The notes under the pieces: model-generated | The model's input: only the letters and a program-made list of their open reading frames with translations | Database searches by the model: none | What the model was told of the DNA's origin: nothing | NCBI GenBank assembly: GCA_902362595.1 | Contig: CABIXF010000028.1 | Coordinates: 1-52,165, forward strand | Direction: 5' to 3' | DNA from: Bacteroidaceae bacterium | Lineage (GTDB): Bacteria; Bacteroidota; Bacteroidia; Bacteroidales; Bacteroidaceae | Length of the DNA: 52,165 nt | Shown here: one piece after another, positions 1-10,032 of the stretch | How positions within the stretch are numbered: position 1 is the stretch's first letter | How the letters are laid out: every line of letters starts with the position of its first letter | Position numbers and translations under genes: made by a program

Positions 1-104
1 TAATCGAAAAATTTTATTAGCTTGGTAACTAACTGATTATTAATTAATAATAGCTGTTTTGGCGAATTTTCTCCGGACAGCAATGATTTTACACCTCCAA
101 ATGA
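1..104. other. Array trailer-side flank
   Basis: AT-rich sequence beyond the leader-distal end of the CRISPR array. I see no gene, no further repeat copy and no clear hairpin. If the array is read leftward, this is where its transcript would end, but the window edge cuts the region. Confidence 0.4.
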
Positions 105-3100
105 GTTTCAATTCCATAAGGTACGATTAAAAGGTAAAGGACGAGTTCAAGAATCTTTGGTACTTGCGTTTCAATTCCATAAGGTACGATTAAAAGATTT
201 GAGAAAAGGTCAGAAATGCGCTGTAATTAAGTTTCAATTCCATAAGGTACGATTAAAAGATTAACATGAACTTCCGTATCAAAATTTCAGGAGGTTTCAA
301 TTCCATAAGGTACGATTAATTTGTAACCTCATTAATATCCAGTTTCAATTCCATAAGGTACGATTAAAAGAATATAACAATGATATTAATAAAAGTATGT
401 TCTACGTTTCAATTCCATAAGGTACGATTAAAAGAGGGAGGAATTAAATCTCTTATGTCTGTGAAAGGGTTTCAATTCCATAAGGTACGATTAAAAGGTA
501 TATAACAATCCTGAAACAAAAGCAATTGCCTCAGTTTCAATTCCATAAGGTACGATTAAAAGTTTGCCTTATCTTGTCGATATCTTCCAAATCATAGTTT
601 CAATTCCATAAGGTACGATTAAAAGTTCTGAAAACTTATATGAGTGACCTATTCAACAACGTTTCAATTCCATAAGGTACGATTAAAAGACCAGAATCAG
701 CATAAATCTTCTGATATGTAAGTAAGTTTCAATTCCATAAGGTACGATTAAAAGAGAACTGAGAGCGGAACAACAGCAACCAACTTATGTTTCAATTCCA
801 TAAGGTACGATTAAAAGTGTTAATACCGATTCCATACATTGAATCAGACGTTGTTTCAATTCCATAAGGTACGATTAAAAGATGAGACTTCTCAAGGGCT
901 TGAGGTATCTCATCAGTTTCAATTCCATAAGGTACGATTAAAAGGCAAACGTCTAAACCTTCAGGACCTCTTCTTTCAGGTTTCAATTCCATAAGGTACG
1001 ATTAAAAGTATGCAACACCAGCAACATAATCAGTGTCAAAACTAGTTTCAATTCCATAAGGTACGATTAAAAGATCAATCATTCTTGATTATTTTTACAA
1101 ACTATACCGGTTTCAATTCCATAAGGTACGATTAAAAGACCAAATAGTTTGCACGCGGAGAAGTAATAATTCTGTTTCAATTCCATAAGGTACGATTAAA
1201 AGCCAAAAGGGGTGGTGGGTTGTATCCGTTCCTTTTGGAGTTTCAATTCCATAAGGTACGATTAAAAGGCAGGAAGACAAGAAGGTGTCGCGATGGGAGA
1301 AAGTTTCAATTCCATAAGGTACGATTAAAAGCTGGACACACAGATAAACGGATATGCCTACCAACGTTTCAATTCCATAAGGTACGATTAAAAGTCTCTT
1401 TCCTTGCTCCTGATAGTATTCCAACAGTGTTTCAATTCCATAAGGTACGATTAAAAGCTGGCATATACCTTCGACTTCGACCCCGAAAAAGGTTTCAATT
1501 CCATAAGGTACGATTAAAAGATCACGCCTCGAGTCGACTACTGTCAGGGAAACCGAGTTTCAATTCCATAAGGTACGATTAAAAGACCAAGACTGGGTAG
1601 AAACAGTGTATACGAGCAAAGTTTCAATTCCATAAGGTACGATTAAAAGAGTATCGGTTTTGCATATTGTGTCCCGTGTAATAAGTTTCAATTCCATAAG
1701 GTACGATTAAAAGATATGAAAAAGTTTGCAGTTATTTATTCGGACCCTTGTTTCAATTCCATAAGGTACGATTAAAAGTTTGATAGCATAGATTCTTCAT
1801 TTGACATAAGATAGTTTCAATTCCATAAGGTACGATTAAAAGTTCATCGTCGTGATGATCGTGGCCGACTTCGTCCTGTTTCAATTCCATAAGGTACGAT
1901 TAAAAGAATTTAGAGAAACAGATTGATGAGCAGTGGAAGATGGTTTCAATTCCATAAGGTACGATTAAAAGTCAGTAAGTCCGTCAACTGTTACGGAAAT
2001 TTTACTAAGTTTCAATTCCATAAGGTACGATTAAAAGTTTCTTGATAAGCTGCATTTCATCCTCAAACAACAAGTTTCAATTCCATAAGGTACGATTAAA
2101 AGTGCCGAATCTGTGCCACTTCATCAACTAACTTGCGTTTCAATTCCATAAGGTACGATTAAAAGCGGGCACGGGAGAAATGTATGCCAAACCGATTACG
2201 AGTTTCAATTCCATAAGGTACGATTAAAAGATTTGACAAGCCAAAAAGTCCTATCATGCCGTTGGATGTTTCAATTCCATAAGGTACGATTAAAAGAGTC
2301 GAAACAACAACCAAATCTTTCATCAATGTTGTTTCAATTCCATAAGGTACGATTAAAAGCGTCGGCAAACCAAGATAATCATACAATGAACAAGTCTGGT
2401 TTCAATTCCATAAGGTACGATTAAAAGCGGTAGTGAACAGCAGGATGCTCAGAATGAACACAGTTTCAATTCCATAAGGTACGATTAAAAGATAGCCTTT
2501 GCTGGGGATGTTAAGCGTACAACAAGTTTCAATTCCATAAGGTACGATTAAAAGTCGTAGTAGTAAGTACCTACAGGAATGTTCAGCATGTTTCAATTCC
2601 ATAAGGTACGATTAAAAGCCGAACCCGCCGTTTCGGAATAAGGCAAGGAACATAGTTTCAATTCCATAAGGTACGATTAAAAGATGTAGCAAAATTTATT
2701 TTGATTATCATTAAGATGTTTCAATTCCATAAGGTACGATTAAAAGAAAAAGCGAATCAGACACAAGCAATGCGGAAATGCGTTTCAATTCCATAAGGTA
2801 CGATTAAAAGAATAGAGAAAATCTTGAACGGCAGATTGATGAGCAAGTTTCAATTCCATAAGGTACGATTAAAAGCTTGTGTTAATGCCATTTCTTTTCC
2901 CTTTTAAAAAGTTTCAATTCCATAAGGTACGATTAAAAGCTCTCACTTATAACGATGTTCATAAGCCTCGTTGGTTTCAATTCCATAAGGTACGATTAAA
3001 AGCAAGACTGTTCTTCGTACGGCCTTGGTCGATGAGAAGTTTCAATTCCATAAGGTACGATTAAAAGATTTGACAAGCCAAAAAGTCCTATCATGCCGTT

Positions 3101-4031
3101 GGATGTTTCAATTCCATAAGGTACGATTAAAAGCCGATGTAAAGAAAAGCCCGTTATCACCTCAACTGTTTCAATTCCATAAGGTACGATTAAAAGTTTT
3201 TTTCAAACCATCTGCGATGTAACCTGCGTAGTTTCAATTCCATAAGGTACGATTAAAAGTATTTGTTGCTCCAAGTACAGCTGTTTACTTTAATAGTTTC
3301 AATTCCATAAGGTACGATTAAAAGACCATTACTGAGTGTTTGCATTTTATAGAGGATGCTGTTTCAATTCCATAAGGTACGATTAAAAGTCAGCAGAGTT
3401 CTGTTTATCTGACCACTTCTTAGATGTTTCAATTCCATAAGGTACGATTAAAAGTCTTTCCTCCGATAGAGGTAGCAAAACCGTATTCCTGTTTCAATTC
3501 CATAAGGTACGATTAAAAGGCGGCCTTCGTAAGGGAGCACACCGTCCTGACCTGGTTTCAATTCCATAAGGTACGATTAAAAGGAATGGAAACCTATTAC
3601 TACCAGTTTGGAAAAGACGTTTCAATTCCATAAGGTACGATTAAAAGTGTGAGCATCATTGTATGTAAGGGTTAAAAACAAGTTTCAATTCCATAAGGTA
3701 CGATTAAAAGTCTACTTAGAGCAATTCGCGACATGCCTAAATCAGTTTCAATTCCATAAGGTACGATTAAAAGCCCGAGGTCTCCGAGTGCCCGAGTGGG
3801 CATGATGGTGTTTCAATTCCATAAGGTACGATTAAAAGTATCAACATCTGTTGCTTATTATTCGTATCAGATGTTTCAATTCCATAAGGTACGATTAAAA
3901 GTTGAGTTGATGAACGAAGGCCAAGGAACAATATATCACGTTTCAATTCCATAAGGTACGATTAAAAGCAAAGCTGATTGATATCAGCTCCGCGTTTAAA
4001 CAGTTTCAATTCCATAAGGTACGATTAAAAG
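105..4031 (-). CRISPR. Type I-B CRISPR array, 62 repeats, 61 spacers
   Basis: A 29-bp repeat beginning GTTTCAATTCC and ending GATTAAAAG on the plus strand occurs 62 times with a period of 63-68 bp, giving spacers of mostly 34-37 bp (count made by hand). On the minus strand the repeat ends in ATTGAAAC, the usual 8-nt 5' handle of type I-B crRNAs, so the array is read leftward, in the same direction as the cas genes. The leader is then on the cas2 side (4032-4244), and the newest spacer should be the one at 3969-4002. All repeats look identical except the fourth from the left (from 294), which lost its last three bases and part of its spacer. One spacer is present twice (2231-2267 and 3068-3104). 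Confidence 0.98.
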
Positions 4032-4103
4032 TCTTCATTTTCATTTTTATTATATACTGAAAATAAAGTCATTATAAAATGCAAATATAGAAAAAAATTA
4101 CAA
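4032..4103 (-). promoter_or_regulatory. CRISPR leader with probable array promoter
   Basis: AT-rich stretch directly next to the newest repeat. On the minus strand it carries TATATTTG at 4089-4082, matching the Bacteroidetes -7 consensus TAnnTTTG, about 50 bp before the first repeat. I see no good -33 TTTG at the usual distance. Position and composition fit a leader that drives pre-crRNA transcription and guides spacer insertion. The exact leader limits are inferred. Confidence 0.55.
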
Positions 4104-4154
4104 GAAAAAATGTCGATGCCTAATTCTAAAAAAATCCCAAGGTATCGACATTTT
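4104..4154 (-). terminator. Terminator-like hairpin after cas2
   Basis: On the minus strand, arms at 4154-4141 and 4120-4107 pair over 14 positions with one mismatch (core ATGTCGAT/ATCGACAT) around a 20-nt loop, and a run of T follows. It lies between the cas2 stop and the array promoter. The likely role is to end the cas transcript and insulate the separately started array transcript. Confidence 0.65.
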
Positions 4155-4244
4155 CATAAGTATCTGTATTTCAATAAGTCAAAGAACTATTAGGCATATA
4201 AATTTCCTGAAAACAGAAACATAAGCCTCATCGACAAAATTTAT

Positions 4245-4508
4245 TTAGAGAAAGACATCTATATTAGACCGTTCTTTTCCTACAATTCGCTTATCCATCG
4301 TATATTGGGAAGAACCACTAAATATAATTATACTATCTTCTTCTTTTTTCATAAAAGCATCACATAACATCAACAGTTCCTTTAAACGAACCTCCGATAT
4401 TTCACCTTCAAAAACAGAATTCTGAATCCAGTTCAGATACCTTCGGCACAATTTCAACATTTTTCCTACCCTCCGCTCTCCAAAATCATACACTAAAATT
4501 ACATACAT
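4245..4508 (-). CDS. cas2: CRISPR-associated endonuclease Cas2
   Basis: An 87-aa protein of normal Cas2 length. It starts with the beta-strand motif MYVILVYDF, whose Asp8 matches the conserved Cas2 aspartate, and has the ferredoxin-like layout of the family. Cas2 dimers bridge two Cas1 dimers in the complex that inserts new spacers at the leader end. It is the last gene of the cas operon: cas1 ends one base upstream, and the array leader follows about 210 bp downstream. Family position and neighbours make the call secure. Confidence 0.95.
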   Translation of the reverse strand: MYVILVYDFGERRVGKMLKLCRRYLNWIQNSVFEGEISEVRLKELLMLCDAFMKKEEDSIIIFSGSSQYTMDKRIVGKERSNIDVFL

Positions 4509-4509
4509 A

Positions 4510-5526
4510 TCACCAATACATCTTAAAAGGTTTATATTCTTCCATACCCAACAAATGTTTGGCCAATTTATAGCACTCCAATTTTACAAGATGCTTGTAA
4601 CTGACTGAACGCTTTAAAGAGCGATGTTGAATGGTTTCCTGCAACCGATCCTCCAAAGCTTTTACAAATATCTTCTTTCCCATGGAATTAAGCAAACATT
4701 TGTTCAACTTCCAATCAAAATGTTTTCCCTGAATTTCCTTTCGGTTTAAAACCTTAAAAATCACTCGGTCTACGATAATGGGTTTGAAGATTTCCGCAAT
4801 ATCCAATGCCAAGGAGTAACGACGCTCACCAGGTGTATGCAAATAACTGATAGTAGGGTTCAGCTGGGTTTGATGAATGGCACGCAAGCAAAGCGTATAG
4901 CACACCATATTACCAAAGGAAATCAGTGCATTTACCTCATTCTGTGGAGGACGTTTGGTACGAGTACCCATTTCAAAGTCATTCAGTATCAAATTAAATG
5001 CCGTGTAGTAATATTGCCTTATCTGACCTTCCACTCCCATCAGTTCTTCCGTACTACCAGTCTGAGGTATTTGAGAAGAAAGTTTTTTCATCAGAGCTAT
5101 TAATTCTTCCATATCCTTCCCTCTCCGATTATAATACTGAAGGTTCTTAATCATATTATAAGCCGCTCCTTCAATAAATTTCTGAGCGATACACATTCTT
5201 TTTTTGAGATTCTGATAATGGGCAGTCTGTGCCAACAGCATCCTACCGGAAAGCAAACAATCTCTCGGCATGAAGGAACCCGTGTAATTCTCATAATAAT
5301 CAAAAAAGTGAACAGCAATGTCTTTCTGGCCTAGAAAATTAAACAACGAACTATTCGCACGCAATGAGCCAAACACATAAAACTCACTGATATCTTCCAC
5401 TGGCAAATAACGGGGCTGAGAAGAAACAGGAGTATCTTCTCCCTCTTCCGTGCAAGGAGTAAACTTTAATGTGTTATCTTTTCTCTCTAAAATACCCGGA
5501 TTAAACAAATAAAAAGTTTTCTTCAT
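4510..5526 (-). CDS. cas1: CRISPR-associated integrase Cas1 (type I-B)
   Basis: A 338-aa protein, normal for type I-B Cas1. Visible catalytic candidates are Glu166 in the motif MGVEGQIRQYY, His230 in YLHTPGERRYSLALD and Asp242/Glu245, matching the metal-binding Glu/His/Asp set of the family. Cas1 cuts and joins prespacer DNA into the array together with Cas2, and Cas4 probably trims PAM-containing prespacers. Its start overlaps the cas4 stop by 4 nt, and it ends one base before cas2, so the three adaptation genes are probably translationally coupled. The family call is certain; the active-site assignment is by motif only. Confidence 0.97.
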   Translation of the reverse strand: MKKTFYLFNPGILERKDNTLKFTPCTEEGEDTPVSSQPRYLPVEDISEFYVFGSLRANSSLFNFLGQKDIAVHFFDYYENYTGSFMPRDCLLSGRMLLAQTAHYQNLKKRMCIAQKFIEGAAYNMIKNLQYYNRRGKDMEELIALMKKLSSQIPQTGSTEELMGVEGQIRQYYYTAFNLILNDFEMGTRTKRPPQNEVNALISFGNMVCYTLCLRAIHQTQLNPTISYLHTPGERRYSLALDIAEIFKPIIVDRVIFKVLNRKEIQGKHFDWKLNKCLLNSMGKKIFVKALEDRLQETIQHRSLKRSVSYKHLVKLECYKLAKHLLGMEEYKPFKMYW

Positions 5527-6035
5527 TCTTCCATCTCCTTACAATAACAAAATTCATAATAACTGCAATTACGACACCATGATTTTTGAACCAAAGGTGG
5601 ACATTGCTCATCAGAAACAATAGTCTCGATATTTTCCTTCATTTCTTCTATCTCTCCGCGGTCGGAATCCGTTAGATTGACTGGTTGAGTTTTTCTTAAA
5701 ACAGGATATTCAAGCAAACCAGTCACCCCTTCAATCCCATTCTTCTCAAACACATATAGGTAATACTTTACCTGCCATTCATGGGCCTTCTCTACCTTGT
5801 TTGATTTTTTGATTTCATGAATCACTTTATTCTTGGTGTCATAATAATCAACCTTTATTCCATCCAACTCAATCTCTTCATATTTCGCTGAACGCTGCGG
5901 ATAAGAATCCTCATGAATCAGTTTACCCTCAAACACAAGGTCAGAGGTATGTTCAAAATTAATGCCATTTGCAAATAGCCAAAGCTTGCGTTTGCATACT
6001 TGATAATAATTAAAGTGTGTACCAGTAATTTGCAT
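5523..6035 (-). CDS. cas4: CRISPR-associated exonuclease Cas4
   Basis: A 170-aa RecB-like nuclease of Cas4 type. One cysteine sits near the N terminus (YYQVCKRKLW) and three or more near the C terminus (SWCRNCSYYEFCYC), which is the layout that binds a 4Fe-4S cluster. The middle holds the PD-(D/E)XK nuclease elements, including DYYDTKNKVIHEIKKSNK. Known Cas4 proteins trim prespacers and help select those with a correct PAM and orientation. The gene overlaps cas1 by 4 nt and follows cas3 by 9 nt, as expected for a I-B adaptation module. Confidence 0.95.
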   Translation of the reverse strand: MQITGTHFNYYQVCKRKLWLFANGINFEHTSDLVFEGKLIHEDSYPQRSAKYEEIELDGIKVDYYDTKNKVIHEIKKSNKVEKAHEWQVKYYLYVFEKNGIEGVTGLLEYPVLRKTQPVNLTDSDRGEIEEMKENIETIVSDEQCPPLVQKSWCRNCSYYEFCYCKEMEE

Positions 6036-6044
6036 GTTTATTCA

Positions 6045-8318
6045 TTATATTATCTCATAACAATCAGGCTTTCTTTCTATACAACCTTGTTTCTCATCAT
6101 AGAATAATTCCTCTGCAATCCATACATCTATATCCTTTGATCGATTTTTTCTATTCAAATGATAAGGATATACAGAAACCAACAGTTCATTTGCTTCGAT
6201 ATAACGTTTCTGTTCCACCAAGCCACAATATTCTTCTTTCAGATTATAGCACAACACATCTACTTTCTGATTATTCTGATCCAATATTTCATCAGCCCAG
6301 TCTTCACATATCCCAGCAATCCACTTCTTTTCAAAATTAGAAACAGAATTCAATCCCTGTTCAAAATCCTTCCTTTGTTGTTCAGAATATCCATCTTTGT
6401 ACACGTCATTGCAAGCCCTGATCAAATCATCCTCCGACAAGTTTTTACCATCCAACTCTAACATTACAATCCAGGTATCTCGCAATAACTGCTCATCATA
6501 AAAAGGAGTTTTACCTATTATTTCCTCAAAGAGATGTACATCGGCCATTTTCTTATGACCAGAAACATCCACCAGTTTTCCAGTGCGATTTACACGGCCT
6601 AAACGTTGGATCAGGGAATCTATAGGAGCATTTTCGATATAAGCAGTATCGTAGTCTATATCCAAACTTACTTCAACCGCTTGTGTGGCTACCAGTAGTT
6701 GAGGACGTTTGCTCCTATCTGCATGCGTCACAAAATGCTCTATCTCTCTCCTTGATTTTTGGTTGAATCCGCCATGCAACATCATCTTCTTTGAATCATC
6801 AAAATCTATTTCCTGATAAATCTGCTGACAAGTTTTTACATTATTGACCACAACCAGCACAGAAAGGCCACTTTCCAAATCAGCTTCAATCTGACCAATA
6901 TACTGACCTATATTTTCTTGTGCATGACAAATCAAATGATGACGTTGTCTTCCCATCACACAGGCATCTGATGAAAATGTAGAATCCGGACGAACGATTC
7001 GGGAATAATCTCCCTCATAAATCTGTTCTACAATTTCCTTCAACAAAAAATTTGGGATAGTAGCAGACATAAACAAGAACTTGGCTCCAAAAATATTCCT
7101 GAAAATCTTAACCGTTCCCAACATTTTTCCGGTCAAAAAAGCATTGTACGCATGAAATTCATCAATGACAAACAGAGCATTCTGACATTCCAACATAGAG
7201 AACTCCCATCCTTTTCCATGACAAGGTACCCGTAATAGTTGGTGTAAAGTCATAATTTTTACCGGATAATAGACCTCACGCGACAGGGTATTCAAACTCC
7301 GGGCATTTTGTTCAAGTTCTATATAATCGGGAATTACATTCGAAGATTCCTCACACAATTCGTTATAGATAAAATTCAAAGATTTAGAATGTTGTATCAT
7401 TACTTCCGAACGATTATATACATCGCACAGACGTTTCATCATCGCATTGATAGAGGCCGTATAAGGCAACAGATAAAACAAACGATTGCCTTCCAACTGA
7501 TTGGCATATACCCAGCTTAAAGCAGCTTCCGTCTTGCCTGATCCTGTAGGTGCATGCAGAACTGCATCCCCTTTCCATTGTTGTAACTTCTCTTGGAAAT
7601 GGCGAAACGGGAATTTAGTGGATTTGTCGTGTGGCTGGAAATCATTCAAAGATATCAACTGGTAATCGGGAATTTCTGCCCGACCTCCAGAGGCCAAATG
7701 ATCTGCCGCTTGCAAGAAAGCTCTCAACAGAGAGAAATGCTGCCGGTCTTCCAAACAAGGCACTGCCTTTACTTGCTTACTTTTTCTGAACATATAACAG
7801 AAAGTCGACGGAATTTTTTCTAATACCTCTTGTCTGTAAACAAATTCTTCTGCAAATAAAGAGAGCCATGACTGTAAGGTTTCCAAGCACATGGTTCCTT
7901 CAGAGAATGGTAAATAAATTCCTTCATCCACTGAAATACTGATGTCATTCAAATCTTGCATTTCCAAAGACCTTTCACAAGAATTTGACTCTACGCTTTT
8001 ATGATGTGTTCCAACAGCGAACAGCACTGCATCGTTTACCTCCAAAAAAGTTTTTGCAAACCAGACAGAGACCAATTCGTGACGGATACTGGCATATTTG
8101 TCACCATTCAACCTTTTCTGAAAGGTCGGATGCACCTTTCCCAAGTCATGCAGAATCGCAGCTGGCACAAAATTTTGTGTTAAGAAAGTTCTTTCAGTAT
8201 CCGATAAAGACAGTGACTGAAGTAACTTCAGTCCTGTCTCTATTACCATACAAGTATGCTCATACAAAGTGATTCCATCACTTTTAGCTCTTACTTTCTT
8301 TATATCCTCTATATTCAT
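6045..8318 (-). CDS. cas3: CRISPR-associated nuclease-helicase Cas3
   Basis: A 757-aa protein with a fused HD nuclease and superfamily 2 helicase. The HD part shows H21 in YEHTC and H57-D58 in AAILHDLGK. The helicase part shows a Walker A (HAPTGSGKTEAAL, about 255-267), a DEFH box (386-389), a SATIP motif and a QRLGRVNRTG motif VI. Cas3 is recruited by Cascade after target binding and unwinds and degrades the invading DNA. Its start overlaps the cas5 stop by 4 nt. All motifs look intact, so interference should be functional. Confidence 0.97.
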   Translation of the reverse strand: MNIEDIKKVRAKSDGITLYEHTCMVIETGLKLLQSLSLSDTERTFLTQNFVPAAILHDLGKVHPTFQKRLNGDKYASIRHELVSVWFAKTFLEVNDAVLFAVGTHHKSVESNSCERSLEMQDLNDISISVDEGIYLPFSEGTMCLETLQSWLSLFAEEFVYRQEVLEKIPSTFCYMFRKSKQVKAVPCLEDRQHFSLLRAFLQAADHLASGGRAEIPDYQLISLNDFQPHDKSTKFPFRHFQEKLQQWKGDAVLHAPTGSGKTEAALSWVYANQLEGNRLFYLLPYTASINAMMKRLCDVYNRSEVMIQHSKSLNFIYNELCEESSNVIPDYIELEQNARSLNTLSREVYYPVKIMTLHQLLRVPCHGKGWEFSMLECQNALFVIDEFHAYNAFLTGKMLGTVKIFRNIFGAKFLFMSATIPNFLLKEIVEQIYEGDYSRIVRPDSTFSSDACVMGRQRHHLICHAQENIGQYIGQIEADLESGLSVLVVVNNVKTCQQIYQEIDFDDSKKMMLHGGFNQKSRREIEHFVTHADRSKRPQLLVATQAVEVSLDIDYDTAYIENAPIDSLIQRLGRVNRTGKLVDVSGHKKMADVHLFEEIIGKTPFYDEQLLRDTWIVMLELDGKNLSEDDLIRACNDVYKDGYSEQQRKDFEQGLNSVSNFEKKWIAGICEDWADEILDQNNQKVDVLCYNLKEEYCGLVEQKRYIEANELLVSVYPYHLNRKNRSKDIDVWIAEELFYDEKQGCIERKPDCYEII

Positions 8319-8989
8319 ATCGTAAACGTATGCATATAAAAATCTGTAAATTGCTCATCCAAAGTTCGATATAAGTTAGTACATTTCACATGTACCCCCT
8401 CACCATGAATAGCCACAAACATCATCGGATTTACAGGGATTCTTCCACTCCCAATATTCTCTCCTTCGGCATAAGACTCTGCAATCTGCACAAGCTGCCC
8501 GGGTATAATCTGATTTGCATCAAAAGGAATCATACAACCTTTCAAAGTTCCTTCCGATATAGGTATCACCTCTTTGACACATACTTTTTTAATTTGGAGC
8601 AAGTCTTGCGAACGCCCTAATGCCGGAGTTCCTATAGGAGACTCAAAATACTCCTTCCAGTCTATACGGTCAATCCAGACGGTTAAATCAGGATTCGTAT
8701 GAAATTCACGCGTATATGCATCACTCCCTTTGTCATGGTTCTTTATTTTCTTCCCATCAAACTGCAACCTTCTTCGGGTTTCTATATCCAAAGAGACTGT
8801 ATCATAAAGATACCGGAAACCGACCTTCACTTCATTGCAGGACACAAAGCGCCCTAGACAGCAACCTAGTATTCCTAAAATAGTAGAATAAGGAGGTACT
8901 GGCATACATAGGGCATTTCCGGAAAGAACAAACGGAAGACGAGGAGTAGCAGTCCAGCCTGCAAACTGTATTTCCAGTACTTTATCCAT
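8315..8989 (-). CDS. cas5: Type I-B Cascade subunit Cas5
   Basis: A 224-aa protein of the Cas5 RAMP family. The N terminus has the family pattern of a beta strand followed by a Pro/Gly-rich turn and helix (PVPPYSTILGILGCCLGR), and the C-terminal half has glycine-rich segments. Cas5 caps the 5' handle of the crRNA in Cascade and contacts Cas8 and the first Cas7. It overlaps the cas7 stop by one base and cas3 by 4 nt. Gene order cas8b-cas7-cas5-cas3 supports a I-B Cas5 (Cas5t-like), though the subfamily is judged from context. Confidence 0.92.
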   Translation of the reverse strand: MDKVLEIQFAGWTATPRLPFVLSGNALCMPVPPYSTILGILGCCLGRFVSCNEVKVGFRYLYDTVSLDIETRRRLQFDGKKIKNHDKGSDAYTREFHTNPDLTVWIDRIDWKEYFESPIGTPALGRSQDLLQIKKVCVKEVIPISEGTLKGCMIPFDANQIIPGQLVQIAESYAEGENIGSGRIPVNPMMFVAIHGEGVHVKCTNLYRTLDEQFTDFYMHTFTI

Positions 8990-10011
8990 TACTTCAAATA
9001 TTTATCTACAAACATTTCGACTATTTTGATAGGGCTATCCACTATAAAGGTATCCCCGTTCAACGCTTTTACTTCTGCTTCATTCTCCAAATATCCTGTT
9101 CGGATTCCAATGCAAACGGGAGTCTGAAGTTTGTCTTTATAATCTTCAGCTAATTCCTTCAACAAGTCCACATTTAACTTCGGACGCTCGCCGTCTCCTA
9201 TATATAAGTTATTAAAGCAAGGATTTGCAGACGACATTCCCGCAAATACAATCACTTTAGGAGAGACATCGGCTCCAAATGCTGCCATCTTTGCGCCTCC
9301 ACGGAGATGTACCAGCCCTCTCAGCAAACCTGCAGCACGTTCGTTTCTCAGTTGTTCCGCATTCTGAAGCGTATAGACTTGTACATTTTTCTGTGAAGAA
9401 TCCTCCACGAGAAATTCTTTATACTTTTCTACCAGCTCTTTTGACAACTCCACACGAGACGGCGTATTCACGAAACAACCCAAACGGTAACATTCCAAAT
9501 TAAAGAATCCTTCCAAATGGGTAGCATAAAAGCGAGTTGAATAAGGTAAAGGGGTTCCGTCTTTCGGAAAAACAAAAGCATTATCTATTGTTAAAGCACG
9601 CATCTTGGGGATTCCTTTCAAAATGGAAGTTTTGAAGGGAGACGTACGCTGAATGCTCTCCTCACCTTTAGAACCACTTTTCATATATCCAAACAAGTCA
9701 TCCTCCGGATAAATAACAGGGTCTAATTCTGTGGCAATTTTTGAGGTAGAACCTTTCGTATTTGTATCAATGGCATGTAGTTCGCTGGGTTGCCAACCAT
9801 TTTCTTCATTTGCGGTATTCCTAAGCCAACGACGCCATGCTTGTGCCGACACGTAAGGAACTTCTTCCTTGCGTCCATTCACTGTTTCCTTGAAAGTCTT
9901 TGGGATTACTGTATTCTGATCTTCTCCAGTTGCCAATCCGGCACCATTCAAAAAAGTAGCGGTTGCATCACACAACACATTTCCTGTAATGTTTTTAATT
10001 TGTTCTGACAT
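8989..10011 (-). CDS. cas7: Type I-B Cascade backbone subunit Cas7 (Cst2/DevR-like)
   Basis: A 340-aa Cas7 protein. Near the N terminus it has ITGNVLCDATATFLNG and then VPYVSAQAWRRWLR, the pattern of the Cst2/DevR group of Cas7, in which the SAQ(A/S)WRR helix is typical. Cas7 polymerises along the spacer part of the crRNA to form the backbone of Cascade. It lies 21 nt after cas8b and overlaps cas5 by one base, consistent with one transcript. Confidence 0.94.
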   Translation of the reverse strand: MSEQIKNITGNVLCDATATFLNGAGLATGEDQNTVIPKTFKETVNGRKEEVPYVSAQAWRRWLRNTANEENGWQPSELHAIDTNTKGSTSKIATELDPVIYPEDDLFGYMKSGSKGEESIQRTSPFKTSILKGIPKMRALTIDNAFVFPKDGTPLPYSTRFYATHLEGFFNLECYRLGCFVNTPSRVELSKELVEKYKEFLVEDSSQKNVQVYTLQNAEQLRNERAAGLLRGLVHLRGGAKMAAFGADVSPKVIVFAGMSSANPCFNNLYIGDGERPKLNVDLLKELAEDYKDKLQTPVCIGIRTGYLENEAEVKALNGDTFIVDSPIKIVEMFVDKYLK

Positions 10012-10032
10012 AACTTTCTATTTTTAAGGTTA

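Noticed and set aside
792..3952. Open frames with repeated LLIVPYGIET or FQFHKVRLK peptides
   Set aside because: They are translations of the CRISPR repeat and spacers, not genes.
105..4031. Self-targeting spacers against this window
   Set aside because: Reading the spacers against the genes here I saw no match; a full computed search was not possible.
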